Shown piece by piece: positions 1-9,380 of a stretch of 34,923 nucleotides of DNA. Both the position numbers and the translations under genes were made by a program. Position 1 is the stretch's first letter; each line of letters starts with the position of its first letter. Below the pieces are notes generated by a model, which saw nothing but the letters and a program-made list of their open reading frames with translations, had not been told where the DNA came from and made no database searches. Source of the DNA: Streptomyces sp. JJ38 (lineage in GTDB: Bacteria > Actinomycetota > Actinomycetes > Streptomycetales > Streptomycetaceae); NCBI RefSeq assembly GCF_019303475.1, contig NZ_JABLSI010000048.1:1-34923 (forward strand), in the 5' to 3' direction.

Positions 1-781
1 ACGAGCGGCGTCGCGGTCGGCCGCGCCCGCTCCCGCGCGCGCCGCCGCGGCCGGCGGTGGAGCCACCGCGGCCCGTACCGCGTCCCTTCGCCGAGGTCGC
101 GCCGGCGGTCTTCCGCCGGCGCTCGCCCGATCCCGGCCGACCGCCGCCCTCGGGCTGCGGCGGCGTCTGGGGCCGGCCGCGTGTGCTGTTGACGGTGCGG
201 CCCCGTACGATCCCGATGAACTGCTCCATCAGGTCGGTCGTCTCCTCCTCGGGCCAGGACAGGGCCACACGGGAGGCGGGCGCGTCGGGGACCGGCCGGT
301 AGGTGAGGTCGCGGCGGTGGTGCAGCCGGGCGAGCGACTGGGGCACGACGAGCACCCCGATCCCCGCCGCCACCAGCTCGACCGCGTCGCCCGTCGTGGC
401 CGGACGCTCCAGTGCGGGCACCCCCGGCGGACACTCCCAGCCGAGGGTGTCGTCCAGCGGGTGGAGCATCGTCTCATCGGCCAGCTCCGCCAGCGACACC
501 TCGTCCACCGCGGCCACCACGTGGTCCTTGGGCACGACGACCACCGTCGTCTCCGTGTACAGCGGGATCGCGTGCAGCCCGGCGCGATCGGTCGGCAGCC
601 GCAGCAGCACCGCGTCGGCAGCGCCGCCGCGCACCGCGTCGGCCGCCTCGGCCGCGGGCACCGACAGCAGGTGCAGGGGGACGTCCGGCAGCCGCTCCTG
701 CCAGATCCGCACCCACTTCCCGGGCGTCACGCCGGGAACGTAGGCGAGCCGGAACGAGGGAGCTGCTGGCGAGGCTGTCAC
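1..781 (-). CDS. LysR-type substrate-binding domain protein without HTH (3' end cut by window)
   Basis: Open frame of 260 codons from a GTG at 781, running off the left edge without a stop. Residues about 10-190 read like the effector (PBP2-like) domain of LysR regulators: an opening LAYVPG strand, alternating alpha/beta segments and a LVAAGIGVLVVPQSLA segment typical of the second lobe. No N-terminal helix-turn-helix precedes it. The last about 65 visible residues are disordered and strongly basic, rich in GRG, GRP and RRR. GTG at 781 is chosen because a TANNNT hexamer (TAGCCT, minus strand) ends 6 bases before it, fitting a leaderless mRNA. It is divergent from the DUF5997 gene, a pairing I recall from other Streptomyces. 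Ligand and target are unknown; the basic tail may bind nucleic acid (inference). Confidence 0.8.
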   Translation of the reverse strand, partial: MTASPAAPSFRLAYVPGVTPGKWVRIWQERLPDVPLHLLSVPAAEAADAVRGGAADAVLLRLPTDRAGLHAIPLYTETTVVVVPKDHVVAAVDEVSLAELADETMLHPLDDTLGWECPPGVPALERPATTGDAVELVAAGIGVLVVPQSLARLHHRRDLTYRPVPDAPASRVALSWPEEETTDLMEQFIGIVRGRTVNSTRGRPQTPPQPEGGGRPGSGERRRKTAGATSAKGRGTGRGGSTAGRGGARGSGRGRPRRRS

Positions 782-839
782 GTGGCCAGGCTACCGGTGG
801 GCGTCCGGACACCCCGCGCCCGCTCGATACCCTGGACCC
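782..839. promoter_or_regulatory. Divergent pair of leaderless promoters
   Basis: Only 58 bases separate the divergent starts at 781 (minus) and 840 (plus). On the plus strand TACCCT at 828-833 is followed by 6 bases and then the ATG at 840. On the minus strand TAGCCT (complement of 788-793) is followed by 6 bases and the GTG at 781. Both match the Streptomyces -10 pattern TANNNT at the distance expected when transcription starts at the first base of the start codon. No convincing -35 element or Shine-Dalgarno sequence is visible for either. Confidence 0.6.
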
Positions 840-1250
840 ATGACCTCGCACCAGACCTCCCAGACGATGAAGCCCGCGACCGCGGCCAAGAAGCTGGGTG
901 TGTACCTCGCAGCCACCCCCGCCGAGTTCCGGGAGGGCGTGGTGTCGCGGGCCGAGTTGAACGCGTTCCAGGCAGACCCCCCGGAGTGGCTCCGCGAGCT
1001 GCGGCGCAACGGCCCGCACCCCCGGCCCGTGGTCGCGGCGAAGCTGGGCGTCTCCATCTCCGGCCTGGCCCGCAACGGGGTGACGGAGGCCCTCACCACC
1101 GAGCAGATCGAGGAGCTGAAGCGCGAGGAGCCCGAGTGGCTGCGGCGTGAGCGCGCCACGCAGGCGGAGGTCCGTCAGGAGGCGGCCCGACTGAAGAAGC
1201 TGCGGGAGGAGAAGGCCGAGGCCCGGGAGGAGGCCCGCCCCCGCTCCTGA
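840..1250 (+). CDS. DUF5997 family protein
   Basis: 136 residues, small and highly charged. The N-terminal part (AAKKLGVYLAATPAEF, about 14-29) is followed by a WLRELRRNGPHPRPVVAAKL segment and a possible helix-turn-helix (AKLGVSISGLARNGV, about 65-79). It ends in a Lys/Glu/Arg-rich helix likely to form a coiled coil (about 90-136). The family has no established function that I know of. The start is set by the leaderless -10 TACCCT six bases upstream. It is divergent from the LysR-effector-domain gene; a functional link is inferred only from that arrangement. Confidence 0.85.
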   Translation: MTSHQTSQTMKPATAAKKLGVYLAATPAEFREGVVSRAELNAFQADPPEWLRELRRNGPHPRPVVAAKLGVSISGLARNGVTEALTTEQIEELKREEPEWLRRERATQAEVRQEAARLKKLREEKAEAREEARPRS

Positions 1251-1288
1251 ACCCCGCCGGGGCCGTCGGCGCGTGGGATGCTGGCCGC

Positions 1289-1708
1289 ATGAACCTGGAG
1301 GATCTGAGACGGCTGCGCCGCGCCCGGGACGCTATGGACCGCGACTACGCGCAGCCGCTCGACGTTCCGGCGCTGGCGAAGCTCGCCCTCATGTCGCCCG
1401 GCCACTTCTCCCGCAGCTTCCGCGCGGCCTACGGCGAGACGCCGTACGGCTATCTGATGACCCGCCGTGTCGAGCGGGCGAAGGCGCTCCTGCGGCGCGG
1501 GGACCTGAGCGTGACCGAGGTCTGCTTCGCGGTGGGATGTACCTCCCTCGGTTCCTTCAGCTCGCGCTTCACGGAACTGGTCGGCGAGAGCCCGAGCGCC
1601 TACCGGGCCCGCGACCACGAGGCGGGCGCGCCGATCCCGGCGTGTGTCGCCAAGGTCCACACGAGACCGGTCAGGAACGGAGAAGCGCGATCCGCCGCCA
1701 CCTCGTAG
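1289..1708 (+). CDS. AraC-family transcriptional regulator (DNA-binding domain only)
   Basis: 139 residues. Residues about 12-108 form the double HTH module of AraC/XylS proteins: first HTH around LDVPALAKLALMSPGHFSRSF, second around SVTEVCFAVGCTSLGSFSSRF, ending with the family signature GESPSAYR. There is no N-terminal effector domain, so it is a short, DNA-binding-only member; the last 30 residues are unassigned. A GATGCT hexamer lies 6 bases before the ATG, so this mRNA too may be leaderless (weak). The glyoxalase-family gene starts 11 bases after the stop. AraC plus glyoxalase pairs are common in Streptomyces, so it probably controls that neighbour (inference). Confidence 0.9.
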   Translation: MNLEDLRRLRRARDAMDRDYAQPLDVPALAKLALMSPGHFSRSFRAAYGETPYGYLMTRRVERAKALLRRGDLSVTEVCFAVGCTSLGSFSSRFTELVGESPSAYRARDHEAGAPIPACVAKVHTRPVRNGEARSAATS

Positions 1709-1711
1709 CGT
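1706..1711 (+). promoter_or_regulatory. -10 element of the glyoxalase-family gene, overlapping the araC-type stop codon
   Basis: TAGCGT matches TANNNT and is followed by 7 bases and the ATG at 1719. Its first three bases are the TAG stop of the preceding regulator gene. The position suggests that the glyoxalase-family gene can be transcribed from its own leaderless promoter as well as by read-through. Confidence 0.45.
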
Positions 1712-1718
1712 CGGTTCC

Positions 1719-2135
1719 ATGAGTGTTCAGCTTTCACAGTGCTTCATCGCCGTCGACGACCACGACAAGGCGCTCACCTTCTACCGCGACGTCCTCGGCC
1801 TGGAGGTCCGCAACGACGTCGGGTTCGAGGGCATGCGCTGGGTGACCGTCGGTTCACCCGCGCAGCCGGACGTCGAGATCGTCCTCGAACCGCCGCTCGC
1901 CGACCCGAACGCCCCGGCCGCCGACCGGCAGGCGATGGCGGAACTCCTGGCCAAGGGCATGCTGCGCGGCGTGATTTTCTCCACCGACGACGTCGACGCC
2001 ACCTTCGAGCGCATCCGGGCCGCCGGAGGCGAGGTCCTGCAGGAGCCCATGGACCAGCCCTACGGCGTCCGCGACTGTGCCTTCCGCGACCCGGCGGGCA
2101 ACATGCTCCGCTTCAACCAGCCCCGCAAGCAGTAG
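1719..2135 (+). CDS. VOC (glyoxalase/bleomycin-resistance) family protein
   Basis: 138 residues, one full VOC unit made of two beta-alpha-beta-beta-beta modules. Module 1 opens with QCFIAVDDHDKALTFYRDVLG and module 2 with GVIFSTDDVDATFERIRAAGG; the C-terminus has the typical FRDPAGNMLRFNQP strand, whose neighbourhood supplies metal ligands in metal-using members. The family includes glyoxalases, extradiol dioxygenases and antibiotic-binding proteins; nothing here fixes the substrate. ATG at 1719 is chosen because the domain begins at once and a -10 hexamer sits 7 bases upstream. An in-frame upstream ATG at 1644 lies inside the regulator gene and is unlikely to be used. Confidence 0.9.
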   Translation: MSVQLSQCFIAVDDHDKALTFYRDVLGLEVRNDVGFEGMRWVTVGSPAQPDVEIVLEPPLADPNAPAADRQAMAELLAKGMLRGVIFSTDDVDATFERIRAAGGEVLQEPMDQPYGVRDCAFRDPAGNMLRFNQPRKQ

Positions 2136-2189
2136 CCCGCCCGGACGGCCCGCTTCGGCGCCCCGGGCCGGGGGACGCGGGAGCGGGCT
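2134..2189 (+). terminator. Nested hairpin after the glyoxalase-family gene
   Basis: An outer stem pairs AGCCCGC (2134-2140) with GCGGGCT (2183-2189), and an inner stem pairs CGGCCCG (2146-2152) with CGGGCCG (2164-2170). No U-tract follows, as is usual for Streptomyces terminators. It begins within the stop codon. Confidence 0.4.
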
Positions 2190-2426
2190 GCGCCAAGAGC
2201 CCTCGTATCACCGGCACTTGGGCGTAAATCCCTTCTCGGGCGGCGCAGCCGTCCGGTAGACAGGAGCCTTCTGCCCCCGCGCCCCCGCGCCCGCACCTCG
2301 CCCCCGCCGAGCCCGCTCCGCGACCGCGCCGTGCCCAGTCGGAGCGGGCACGCGAAGGGGCCTGACCGCGCCGGGCGGCACCCGAGGCGGGCCGTGCCGC
2401 GGCTCCCCGAACACGATGGAGACAGG
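2190..2426. other. Gene-free leader of the UvrA-like gene
   Basis: No ORF with coding character was found here on either strand. A GGAG at 2418-2421 serves as ribosome binding site for the ATG at 2427. I see no confident -35/-10 pair. Confidence 0.4.
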
Positions 2427-4817
<2,391 letters not shown>

Positions 4818-4822
4818 ACGCC

Positions 4823-4873
4823 CCCGCGGCCCGGCGGCGGTCCCCGGTGTTCGGGCCGCCACCGGGCCGCGGG
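4823..4873 (+). terminator. Long hairpin after the UvrA-like gene
   Basis: Arms 4823-4840 and 4856-4873 are 18 bases each and complementary except for one internal C/A mismatch, with a 15-base loop. It starts 6 bases after the stop codon, has no U-tract, and is a strong candidate intrinsic terminator. Confidence 0.7.
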
Positions 4874-4973
4874 AGCCGTGGCGCGTCGACAATTTCCGAA
4901 AGGGCGATGAGTTCTCACCTCCCGGGACGTCCATACGAGGAACCGAACCATCACGACCTCATCCGGAGCACGC

Positions 4974-5807
4974 ATGACCACGCACGCGACCGACACCGCC
5001 ACCACCGCCTCCCTCACCGTCCCCGGTGCCCGACTGCACTACGAGGTGCGCGGCGAGGGCCCGCTCGTCGTGCTGGTCGGCGCCCCGATGGACGCCGCCG
5101 CCTTCGCCCCGCTGGCCGAACTCCTCGCCACCGACCACACCGTGCTCACCACCGACCCGCGCGGCATCAACCGCAGCCGGCTCGACGACCCCGAGCAGGA
5201 CTCGACACCGGAACTGCGCGCCGACGACCTGTCCCGGCTCATCGCCCACCTCGACGCGGGCCCGGCCATCGTCCTCGGCTCCAGCGGCGGCGCGGTCAGC
5301 GCGCTGGCCCTCGTCCAGGACCACCCCGACCAGGTGAGCACCCTCATCGCCCACGAGGCCCCGCTGATCGAGCTGCTGGAGGACCGAGACCGGCTGCGCG
5401 CGGGGACGGAGGACCTCATCGCCACCTACCTCGCCGGTGACGTGATCCCGGCCTGGCAGAAGTTCTTCGCCCAGGCCGGGATCGAGATCCCCGAGCCGGT
5501 GGTCGAGGAGATGTTCGGCGGCGAGCGCGACCCGCGGCAGGTGGCGGACGAGGGCCGCTGGTTCGCCCACGAGATGCGCTTCTCCACCTTCTGGCAGCCC
5601 GACCCGGCCGCCCTGCGGGCCGCGCCCACCCGCGTCCTCGTGGGCGTCGGCGCCGACTCCGCCGGCCAGCTGTGCGACCGGACGTCCCAGGCTCTCGCCC
5701 AGGCGCTCGGCACCGAGGTCACGACGTTCCCCGGCGGCCACACCGGCTTCACCGAGACCCCCGAAACCTTCGCCACCCGCCTGCGCGCCGTGCTGCGCGA
5801 AGGCTGA
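4974..5807 (+). CDS. Alpha/beta hydrolase
   Basis: 277 residues with a standard alpha/beta-hydrolase layout. The core begins at LHYEVRGEGPLVVLVG (21-36). The nucleophile elbow is G-S-S-G-G (102-106), giving Ser104; the likely acid is Asp228 in GVGADSAG and the base His256 in PGGHTGF. A cap of helices (about 130-205) lies between the core halves. The oxyanion-hole region reads VGAP rather than HG, as in some esterase-like members. Cytoplasmic, no signal peptide. The substrate cannot be told. Terminator-like hairpins lie on both sides, so it is probably transcribed alone. Confidence 0.9.
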   Translation: MTTHATDTATTASLTVPGARLHYEVRGEGPLVVLVGAPMDAAAFAPLAELLATDHTVLTTDPRGINRSRLDDPEQDSTPELRADDLSRLIAHLDAGPAIVLGSSGGAVSALALVQDHPDQVSTLIAHEAPLIELLEDRDRLRAGTEDLIATYLAGDVIPAWQKFFAQAGIEIPEPVVEEMFGGERDPRQVADEGRWFAHEMRFSTFWQPDPAALRAAPTRVLVGVGADSAGQLCDRTSQALAQALGTEVTTFPGGHTGFTETPETFATRLRAVLREG

Positions 5808-5812
5808 ACCCG

Positions 5813-5846
5813 CCAGCGGCGCGCCCCGCGCGGGGCGCGCCGCTGG
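5813..5846 (+). terminator. Perfect 15-bp hairpin after the alpha/beta hydrolase gene
   Basis: Arms 5813-5827 and 5832-5846 are perfectly complementary over 15 bases with a GCGC loop. It begins 6 bases after the TGA. The right arm is followed by TCCC rather than a U-tract. Confidence 0.8.
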
Positions 5847-6099
5847 TCCCAACCCGGCGGGCACGCGGTGCGCCCACACGGCCGAGCCGGATCTCCCGCT
5901 CCTCCCGGTGTCCACTCGCCCCGCCGGCCGCGGAACCCGACGGGGGCGTCCTCCGCGGCCAACGCCGGTGTGGGACGGGCAGACCGTCTCGGCCACCTGT
6001 GTGCTGGAGCGAGACGACGCGTCTCTGCTGTACACGCGGGCGGGAACGTCCTAGGTGTATTGACCCGCAGGGTTGTTCACGCGGGTGATCGGTGGGTGG
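5847..6099. other. Gene-free stretch, probably decayed sequence
   Basis: Frames on both strands are open here because of the base composition, but none has a recognisable product. It lies downstream, in the minus direction, of the truncated glyoxalase-type gene, so it may be eroded remains. An inverted repeat ACCCGC/GCGGGT flanks 6063-6086. Confidence 0.35.
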
Positions 6100-6219
6100 C
6101 CCGACGTAGGTGGTCACGCCGGGGCTGTACGCACTCCGGCCGAGCGCCTGCGCCCAGAACCCGCCGACCGTCGGTGCATCGAGAGCCTGCATGATCACGT
6201 GAACGGGGCGCAGCGCCAC
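6100..6219 (-). pseudogene. N-terminal relic of a VOC-family gene
   Basis: On the minus strand a GTG at 6219 begins about 40 residues that read as the start of the Streptomyces tandem-glyoxalase type: VALRPVHVIMQALDAPTVG, then FWAQALG and SPGVTTYVGP. After that the frame continues without any family feature (no HLDL or ADPEGN segment), so the rest of the gene is lost. The promoter looks intact: TACGAT (complement of 6226-6231) lies 6 bases before the GTG, in leaderless arrangement. It could still make a short peptide, but a truncated gene is the better reading. Confidence 0.55.
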
Positions 6220-6360
6220 GTGGCGATCGTACGTACCGCCGCGAGGACGTCCGGACCGTCGCCGACTGAGCGCCGCGTGCGGTGTTCCGGCCACCATCCG
6301 CCGGCGCCCACAGCGCAATACCGTGTGCGTTCGGGTGGGCCGGGGCCTGATGATGTGAGG

Positions 6361-7125
6361 ATGCCGCGAACGTTCGAATCCCTCGTCGCCGAAGCCGAGT
6401 CGGCTTCCGTGGAAGGCTGGGACTTCTCCTGGCTGAATGGCCGGGCGACCGAGGAACGCCCGTCGTGGGGCTACCAGCGGGCGATGAGCCGGCGGCTCGC
6501 TGCGGTCTCGGCGGCGCTCGATGTCCAGACCGGTGGCGGCGAAGTCCTGGCGGGGGCGGAGAGGCTGCCGCCCACGATGGCCGCGACGGAGTCCTGGCCG
6601 CCGAACGTCGCCAGGGCGACCAGGCTGCTGCACCCGCGCGGGGCCGTGGTCGTCGCCGACCCGGACGAGCCGCCCCTGCCGTTCGCCGACGAAGCGTTCG
6701 ACCTGGTGACCAGTCGGCATCCGGCGACGGTGTGGTGGCCCGAGGTAGCGCGAGTGCTGCGACCGGGCGGGACGTACTTCGCCCAGCACGTCGGGCCTGC
6801 CAGCGTGTGGGAGCTGGTGGAGTACTTCTTGGGCCCGCAGCCCGAGGCGCGCCGGAAGCGGCATCCTGACGACGAGACCGCGGCGGCGAAGGCCGTCGGC
6901 CTGGAGATCGTCGACGTGCGCACGGAACGGCTGAGGATGGAGTTCTTCGACGTCGGCGCCGTGATCTACTTCCTCCGCAAGGTGATCTGGACGGTGCCCG
7001 GTTTCACTGTCGAGCAGTACCGCGGCCGCCTCCGCGAGCTGCACGACAAGGTCGAGGCGGAGGGCCCCTTCGTCGCCCATTCCTCCCGGACCCTCTTCGA
7101 GGCTCGCAAGCCGGAGTGTGCGTGA
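6361..7125 (+). CDS. Class I SAM-dependent methyltransferase
   Basis: 254 residues. The SAM site is degenerate but clear: motif I ALDVQTGGGEVLAG (about 49-62), the acidic end of strand 2 in VVVADPDE, motif II region LPFADEAFDLVTSRHP, and ARVLRPGGTYFAQHVG as the motif III loop. The C-terminal half (FFDVGAVIYFLRKVIWTVPGF) is typical of a Streptomyces UbiE/type-11 family acting on small molecules. ATG at 6361 is chosen because conserved sequence starts there; the open frame extends upstream to 6073 but that part has no coding character. Substrate unknown. It lies 78 bases before argC, which has its own promoter. Confidence 0.88.
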   Translation: MPRTFESLVAEAESASVEGWDFSWLNGRATEERPSWGYQRAMSRRLAAVSAALDVQTGGGEVLAGAERLPPTMAATESWPPNVARATRLLHPRGAVVVADPDEPPLPFADEAFDLVTSRHPATVWWPEVARVLRPGGTYFAQHVGPASVWELVEYFLGPQPEARRKRHPDDETAAAKAVGLEIVDVRTERLRMEFFDVGAVIYFLRKVIWTVPGFTVEQYRGRLRELHDKVEAEGPFVAHSSRTLFEARKPECA

Positions 7126-7150
7126 GCCATCCGCCTCGGCTCGCATGTGC

Positions 7151-7188
7151 ATTGCATAAAACTGTGCTGCTTCGTATAGTCATGCCAT
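7151..7188 (+). promoter_or_regulatory. argC promoter with two ARG-box-like sites
   Basis: TTGCAT (7152-7157), 17 bases, then TATAGT (7175-7180) is a near-consensus housekeeping promoter; the start would be about 7187. Over it lie two 18-base sites resembling the ArgR consensus TGAAT-N4-ATTCA: 7151-7168 (TGCAT, AAAA, CTGTG) and 7171-7188 (CGTAT, AGTC, ATGCC), 2 bases apart. Bound ArgR would cover both promoter hexamers. The same TGCAT...CGTAT pair, 20 bases start to start, occurs before argG. AGGAGGAGGA (7191-7200) is the ribosome binding site. Confidence 0.75.
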
Positions 7189-7203
7189 CGAGGAGGAGGA
7201 ACG

Positions 7204-8232
7204 ATGGCGGTAAGCGCGGCAGTGGCGGGGGCGAGCGGGTACGCGGGCGGCGAGATCCTGCGCCTGCTGATCCAGCACCCCGAGGTGCGCATCGGGGCCC
7301 TGACCGGGAACTCCAACGCCGGGCGGGCGCTCGGCGAGCTGCAGCCGCAGCTCGCGGCGCTGGCCGGGCGGCGGCTGGAGCCCACCACCGCGGAGGCGCT
7401 GGCCGGGCATGACGTGGTGTTCCTCGCCCTGCCGCACGGGGAGTCGGCGGCCGTGGCGGAGCAGCTCGGCGAGGACACGCTGATCGTCGACTGCGGGGCC
7501 GACTTCCGGCTCGCCGACAGCGCCGCCTGGGACGCGTTCTACGGCACCCCGCACGCCGGGACCTGGCCCTACGGCCTGCCCGAGCTGCCGGGGGGCCGGG
7601 AGCGGCTGCGCGGCACCCGGCGGGTGGCCGTCGCCGGCTGCTATCCGACCGCGGTCAGCCTCGCCCTGTTCCCGGCCTACGCCGCCGGGCTCGTCGAGCC
7701 GGAGGCCGTCGTCGTCGCCGCCACGGGTACCTCCGGGGCCGGGAAGGCCCTCAAGCCGCATCTGCTCGGCAGTGAGGTGATGGGGGCCATGAGCCCCTAC
7801 GGCGTGGGCGGGGTCCACCGGCACACACCCGAGATGGTGCAGAACCTCTCCGCCGCGGCGGGGGAGCCGGTCTCGGTGTCCTTCACGCCGACGCTCGCGC
7901 CGATGTCGCGCGGCATCCTCGCCACCTGCTCGGCCAAGGCCCGGCCCGGCGTCACGGCGGAGTCGCTGCGCGAGACGTACGCCAAGGCCCTCGCTGACGA
8001 GCCCTTCGTCCGGCTGCTCCCCGCGGGGCAGTGGCCCTCGACCGCGCACGTGCAGGGCTCGAACGCCGCGCTGCTCCAGGTCGCGCTGGACGAGGCCGCC
8101 GGGCGGGTCGTCGTCGTCAGCGCCATCGACAACCTCACGAAGGGCACCGCGGGCGGCGCGGTGCAGAGCATGAACATCGCCCTCGGCCTGCCCGAGGACC
8201 TGGGACTGACCACGAACGGAGTCGCACCATGA
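7204..8232 (+). CDS. argC: N-acetyl-gamma-glutamyl-phosphate reductase
   Basis: 342 residues, normal length. Third step of arginine synthesis: NADPH-dependent reduction of N-acetylglutamyl phosphate to the semialdehyde. The nucleotide-binding loop GASGYAGGE is at 9-17. The catalytic cysteine is Cys146 in AVAGCYPTA, and the conserved HRHTPEM segment (205-211) supplies the active-site histidine. The late NLTKGTAGGAVQS motif is typical. It is the first gene of argCJBDR, with a strong ribosome binding site, and its TGA overlaps the argJ start (ATGA). Probably repressed by ArgR through the upstream ARG boxes. Confidence 0.98.
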   Translation: MAVSAAVAGASGYAGGEILRLLIQHPEVRIGALTGNSNAGRALGELQPQLAALAGRRLEPTTAEALAGHDVVFLALPHGESAAVAEQLGEDTLIVDCGADFRLADSAAWDAFYGTPHAGTWPYGLPELPGGRERLRGTRRVAVAGCYPTAVSLALFPAYAAGLVEPEAVVVAATGTSGAGKALKPHLLGSEVMGAMSPYGVGGVHRHTPEMVQNLSAAAGEPVSVSFTPTLAPMSRGILATCSAKARPGVTAESLRETYAKALADEPFVRLLPAGQWPSTAHVQGSNAALLQVALDEAAGRVVVVSAIDNLTKGTAGGAVQSMNIALGLPEDLGLTTNGVAP

Positions 8233-9380
8233 GCGTGACAGCCGCCAAGGGGTTCACGGCGTCGGGCATCGCCGCCGGGATCAAGGAGAGCGGTGACCCG
8301 GACCTGGCGCTCGTCGTCAACACCGGGCCGCGGCTGGCGGCGGCGGGCGTGTTCACCAGCAACCGCGTCAAGGCCGCTCCGGTGCTGTGGTCGGAGCAGG
8401 TGCTCAGCGGCGGGCAGGTCTCGGCCGTCGTCCTCAACTCCGGGGGCGCCAACGCCTGCACCGGTCCGCTCGGCTTCCAGGACACCCACGCCACCGCCGA
8501 GAAGGCGGCCGAGGTGCTGGGGCTGAACGCGGCCGAGGTCGCCGTCGCCTCCACCGGGCTCATCGGCATCCGGCTGCCGATGGACAAGCTGCTGCCCGGC
8601 CTCGGGACGGCGGCGGACGCGCTGTCGGCGCACGGCGGGGAGAAGGCGGCCATCGCCATCAAGACGACCGACACCGTGCACAAGACGGCCGTCGCCGAGG
8701 GCCCGGGCTGGACGGTCGGCGGGATGGCCAAGGGCGCGGGCATGCTCGCCCCCGGGCTGGCCACGATGCTCGTCGTCCTCACCACCGACGCCGACGTCCC
8801 GGCCACCGGGCTGGACACGGCCCTGCGCGCCGCCACCCGCACGACATTCGACCGGGTGGACTCCGACGGCTGCATGTCCACGAACGACACCGTGCTGCTG
8901 CTCGCCTCCGGCGCCTCCGGGGTGACGCCCGAGGCCGCCGAGTTCGCCGAGGCCGTACGGGCCGTCTGCGACGACCTGGGGCAGCAGCTCATCCGGGACG
9001 CCGAGGGCGCCTCGAAGGACATCCGGATCGAGGTGGTGAACGCGGCCAGCGAGGACGAGGCCGTCGACGTCGGCCGCACGATCGCCCGGAACAACCTGCT
9101 CAAGTGCGCCGTCCACGGTGAGGACCCGAACTGGGGCCGGGTGCTGTCCGCGATCGGCACCACCGACGCCACCTTCGAGCCGGACCAGCTGAACGTCGCG
9201 ATCAACGGCGTGTGGGTGTGCAAGAACGGCTCGGTCGGCGAGGACCGCGAGCTGGTGGACATGCGCTACCGGGAGGTCCGCATCACCGCCGACCTGGCCG
9301 CGGGCCCGCACGCCGCCGTCATCTGGACCAACGACCTCACCGCCGACTACGTCCACGAGAACAGCGCCTATTCGTCATGA
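8229..9380 (+). CDS. argJ: Bifunctional glutamate N-acetyltransferase / ornithine acetyltransferase
   Basis: 383 residues. It transfers the acetyl group from N-acetylornithine to glutamate, closing the acetyl cycle; bifunctional members can also use acetyl-CoA. The precursor cleaves itself at the KGAGMLAPGLATM segment, between Ala178 and the nucleophile Thr179, giving alpha and beta chains. Other family motifs are NSGGANACTG (70-79) and EDPNWGRV near the C-terminus. The ATG overlaps the argC stop by 4 bases, so the two are probably translationally coupled. Whether this member uses acetyl-CoA cannot be read from the sequence. Confidence 0.98.
   Translation: MSVTAAKGFTASGIAAGIKESGDPDLALVVNTGPRLAAAGVFTSNRVKAAPVLWSEQVLSGGQVSAVVLNSGGANACTGPLGFQDTHATAEKAAEVLGLNAAEVAVASTGLIGIRLPMDKLLPGLGTAADALSAHGGEKAAIAIKTTDTVHKTAVAEGPGWTVGGMAKGAGMLAPGLATMLVVLTTDADVPATGLDTALRAATRTTFDRVDSDGCMSTNDTVLLLASGASGVTPEAAEFAEAVRAVCDDLGQQLIRDAEGASKDIRIEVVNAASEDEAVDVGRTIARNNLLKCAVHGEDPNWGRVLSAIGTTDATFEPDQLNVAINGVWVCKNGSVGEDRELVDMRYREVRITADLAAGPHAAVIWTNDLTADYVHENSAYSS

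Noticed and set aside
5850..5962. Minus-strand segment reading GEWTPGGAGDPARPCGRTAC, slightly like a Cys-rich EWTPG...RYC motif of Streptomyces proteins
   Set aside because: Too short, lacks the paired cysteines and has no gene around it; it may be a relic but cannot be supported.
6073..6360. N-terminal extension of the methyltransferase
   Set aside because: It overlaps the glyoxalase relic and its promoter on the other strand and has no methyltransferase pattern.
5749..7152. A 467-codon minus-strand frame spanning the methyltransferase and the gap
   Set aside because: Only the about 40-residue glyoxalase-like part (6100-6219) has a recognisable pattern; the rest is antisense to the methyltransferase or lacks any pattern.
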